Below, piece after piece: positions 5,301 through 6,811 of a DNA stretch of 6,811 nt (position 1 is its first letter; the number at the start of each line of letters is the position of its first letter). Source of the DNA: Candidatus Schekmanbacteria bacterium (lineage in GTDB: Bacteria > Schekmanbacteria > GWA2-38-11 > J061); the NCBI GenBank assembly GCA_003695725.1, contig RFHX01000195.1, positions 1-6,811 on the forward strand, given 5' to 3'. Below the pieces are notes generated by a model. It was not told where the DNA came from. It did not search any database and saw nothing but the letters and a program-made list of their open reading frames with translations. The position numbers and the translations under genes are program-made.

Positions 5301-6479
5301 ATGAAAAATGTGGTAATAGCAAGCGCATGCAGAACTGCTGTAGGCAGTTATGGGGGAACTTTGAAGGATGTTCCTGCGGCAGAAATTGGGACAATTGCAG
5401 CAAAAGAAGCCATAAAGAGAGCTGGAATTGAACCATCTGATATAGACGAACTAATCTTTGGCTGTGTACTTCAGGCAAATCTTGGGCAAAGTGTTGCAAG
5501 GCAGATTTCTGTCAAAGCAGGAATACCTGTAGAAGTGCCTGCTTTTACTCTAAATAAAATGTGCGGTTCGGGACTTCGCTCAATAATGCTGGCGGCACAG
5601 GAAATCCGTGCAGGTGACGCAGATGTCATAGTTGCTGGAGGAACAGAAAATATGAGCCAGGCGCCTTATGCATTGCCTGCGCAAAGATGGGGCGCACGGA
5701 TGGGAGATGTCCAAGCCATAGATTTAATGATAAAAGACGGACTAACATGCGCCTTTTCCAATATTCATATGGGACTTCTCACAGAAAAAATTGCTGAAAA
5801 ATACAATATAACAAGAGAAGAACAGGATGAATTTGCAGTCAACAGCCAAAACAAGGCAGAAGAGGCAATCAAAAACGGTAAATTTGATGATGAGATAGTT
5901 CCTGTAGAGGTTCCCAAAAGAAAAGGTGATCCGGTTATATTCAAACAGGATGAGTTTCCAAGATTCGGATGCACAAAAGAGATGTTGTCTAAATTAAGGC
6001 CTGCATTCAAAAAAGACGGAACTATTACAGCGGGAAATGCATCCGGAATAAATGATGGCGCGGCGGCTGTTGTTGTTATGTCAGAAGAGAAGGCAAATGA
6101 GCTTGGTATTACGCCTTTAGCAAAGGTAAGGTCCTATGCTATTGCAGGAGTTGAACCTGATATGATGGGAATGGGTCCTCTTTATTCAAGCCAAAAAGCG
6201 CTCGATAAAGCAGGATTAAAGATTTCAGATATGGATTTGATCGAGCTGAATGAGGCATTTGCAGCACAGTCAATCGCCGTGCTTCGCGAATTGAAAGCTG
6301 ATACATCAAAGGTCAATGTCAATGGAGGCGCCATTGCAATAGGGCATCCAATCGGAGCTAGTGGTGCACGAATCTTTGTTACGCTTCTGCACGAGATGAA
6401 AAAACGCGGTTCCTCCCTCGGCCTTGCAGGGCTGTGTATTGGGGGAGGGATGGGGGTTAGCCTCATTGTCGAAATGTAA
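5301..6479 (+). CDS. atoB: Acetyl-CoA C-acetyltransferase (thiolase)
   Basis: This 392-residue protein is a full-length biosynthetic-type thiolase that interconverts two acetyl-CoA with acetoacetyl-CoA plus CoA in the cytoplasm. The acyl-accepting Cys is C88 in [10 protein letters not shown]; the other catalytic residues are H349 in [16 protein letters not shown] and C379 in [16 protein letters not shown] at 317-323 and [12 protein letters not shown] at 245-256 are also standard. These positions agree with the well-studied Zoogloea enzyme (C89, H348, C378). ATG 5301 has AAGGAG 10 nt upstream. It stands alone on its strand here, divergent from the HgcA-like operon, so no pathway partner is visible; it could serve butyrate/polyhydroxybutyrate formation, the mevalonate route or fatty-acid breakdown. 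The symbol is by family; phaA/thlA are equally possible. In the segment usually written DGLTDAF, the protein has DGLTCAF (C150), a small deviation. Confidence 0.97.
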   Translation: MKNVVIASACRTAVGSYGGTLKDVPAAEIGTIAAKEAIKRAGIEPSDIDELIFGCVLQANLGQSVARQISVKAGIPVEVPAFTLNKMCGSGLRSIMLAAQEIRAGDADVIVAGGTENMSQAPYALPAQRWGARMGDVQAIDLMIKDGLTCAFSNIHMGLLTEKIAEKYNITREEQDEFAVNSQNKAEEAIKNGKFDDEIVPVEVPKRKGDPVIFKQDEFPRFGCTKEMLSKLRPAFKKDGTITAGNASGINDGAAAVVVMSEEKANELGITPLAKVRSYAIAGVEPDMMGMGPLYSSQKALDKAGLKISDMDLIELNEAFAAQSIAVLRELKADTSKVNVNGGAIAIGHPIGASGARIFVTLLHEMKKRGSSLGLAGLCIGGGMGVSLIVEM

Positions 6480-6811
6480 TTCGTATATCTTGTCCACAGG
6501 GCTGAATTGAAGTTTTTAATCCCTTTAAAAAAAAGTTCCCTTGAATTTTCAAAACTCGTCAAAGCTTTGCCTTACCTCGAATAAGAAAATTCATGCTTTG
6601 CATCGTTTATCGCGTATTTATGTAGAGCACAGGCCTCTACGCCTGTCAGCAACGGTCTCTATTAATTATTTTTTCTCGCCGTATCACCGTGTCACTCTTC
6701 TCCGAGTCCTTTCTTTTTTGCGCCACCATGACTCTCATATTACAGAAGCTGTTTTATTTCTGTATAGATTAAAATTGGTAAAAATGCTTAAAAAAAAAAA
6801 AAAAATTATCT
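6480..6811. other. Gene-free 3' region
   Basis: No convincing reading frame, tRNA or rRNA is seen on either strand. Small structures: a perfect 8-bp inverted repeat GAATTTTC/GAAAATTC (6543-6550, 6585-6592), the palindrome CAAAGCTTTG (6560-6569), the alternative-hairpin repeat at 6622-6646, a TACAGAA/TTCTGTA hairpin (6741-6747, 6758-6764) without a T-run behind it, and A16 at 6790-6805 near the window end. No clear terminator for the thiolase gene is found. Confidence 0.6.
6622..6646. repeat. REP-like palindromic element with two competing hairpins
   Basis: GTAGAG (6622-6627) pairs with CTCTAC (6635-6640), and ACAGGC (6629-6634) pairs with GCCTGT (6641-6646). Each stem is the loop of the other, so only one can form. 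The GC content is well above the flanks. This interlocked form resembles dispersed intergenic palindromes found in many copies in some bacterial genomes, but only one copy lies here. Confidence 0.4.

Noticed and set aside
6182-6562. Minus-strand open frames over the 3' end of the thiolase gene
   Set aside because: They are shadows of the catalytic His/Cys region, whose plus-strand reading is unmistakable.
6741-6764. TACAGAA/TTCTGTA hairpin as terminator of the thiolase gene
   Set aside because: The stem is short and AT-rich, lies over 260 nt past the stop codon, and has no T-run behind it on the plus strand.

Overview
The window is an AT-rich bacterial fragment. Two genes on its left encode proteins with Sec-type signal peptides. 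The four minus-strand genes resemble anaerobe proteins: a corrinoid-binding HgcA-like membrane protein, an HgcB-like 2[4Fe-4S] ferredoxin, a bilin-reductase-fold protein and a Cys-rich DUF1847 protein. I infer an anaerobic, probably heterotrophic bacterium of a deltaproteobacterial or candidate-phylum type; the sequence alone does not fix the lineage. Both ends of the window lie next to long homopolymers (T20 at the left, A16 at the right), so this may be a whole contig broken at homopolymers.

Layout. (1) Positions 1-1029, plus strand: a secreted protein whose start lies off the window, with two tandem domains that look like the phage tail-tube (T4 gp19/Hcp) fold. (2) 1070-2479, plus strand: a secreted LVIVD-repeat beta-propeller ending in a CARDB domain. 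Its reading frame has no usual start codon at the expected place; ATC sits exactly where ATG should be. (3) 5127-2496, minus strand: a tight four-gene unit, HgcA-like > HgcB-like ferredoxin (ATGA overlap) > bilin-reductase-like protein (22-nt gap) > DUF1847 protein (25-nt gap). (4) 5301-6479, plus strand: acetyl-CoA C-acetyltransferase, divergent from the operon. (5) 6480-6811: no gene seen, only a small alternative-hairpin repeat and a poly-A tract.

The minus-strand operon is the part most worth attention. HgcA and HgcB are the pair needed for microbial mercury methylation, but here the corrinoid-ligating motif is NVWCSSAEGKF instead of the usual NVWCAAGKGTF, and the ferredoxin tail is CxC instead of CC. 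The pair may therefore be a paralogue with another methyl-transfer or corrinoid role. The third gene looks like a ferredoxin-dependent bilin reductase, a tetrapyrrole-binding fold that takes electrons from ferredoxin, and it lies directly behind a ferredoxin gene. A membrane corrinoid protein, a ferredoxin and a tetrapyrrole reductase-like protein in one transcript suggests a shared redox system acting on a corrinoid or linear tetrapyrrole. That link is inference from gene order and family resemblance; no substrate can be read from the sequence.
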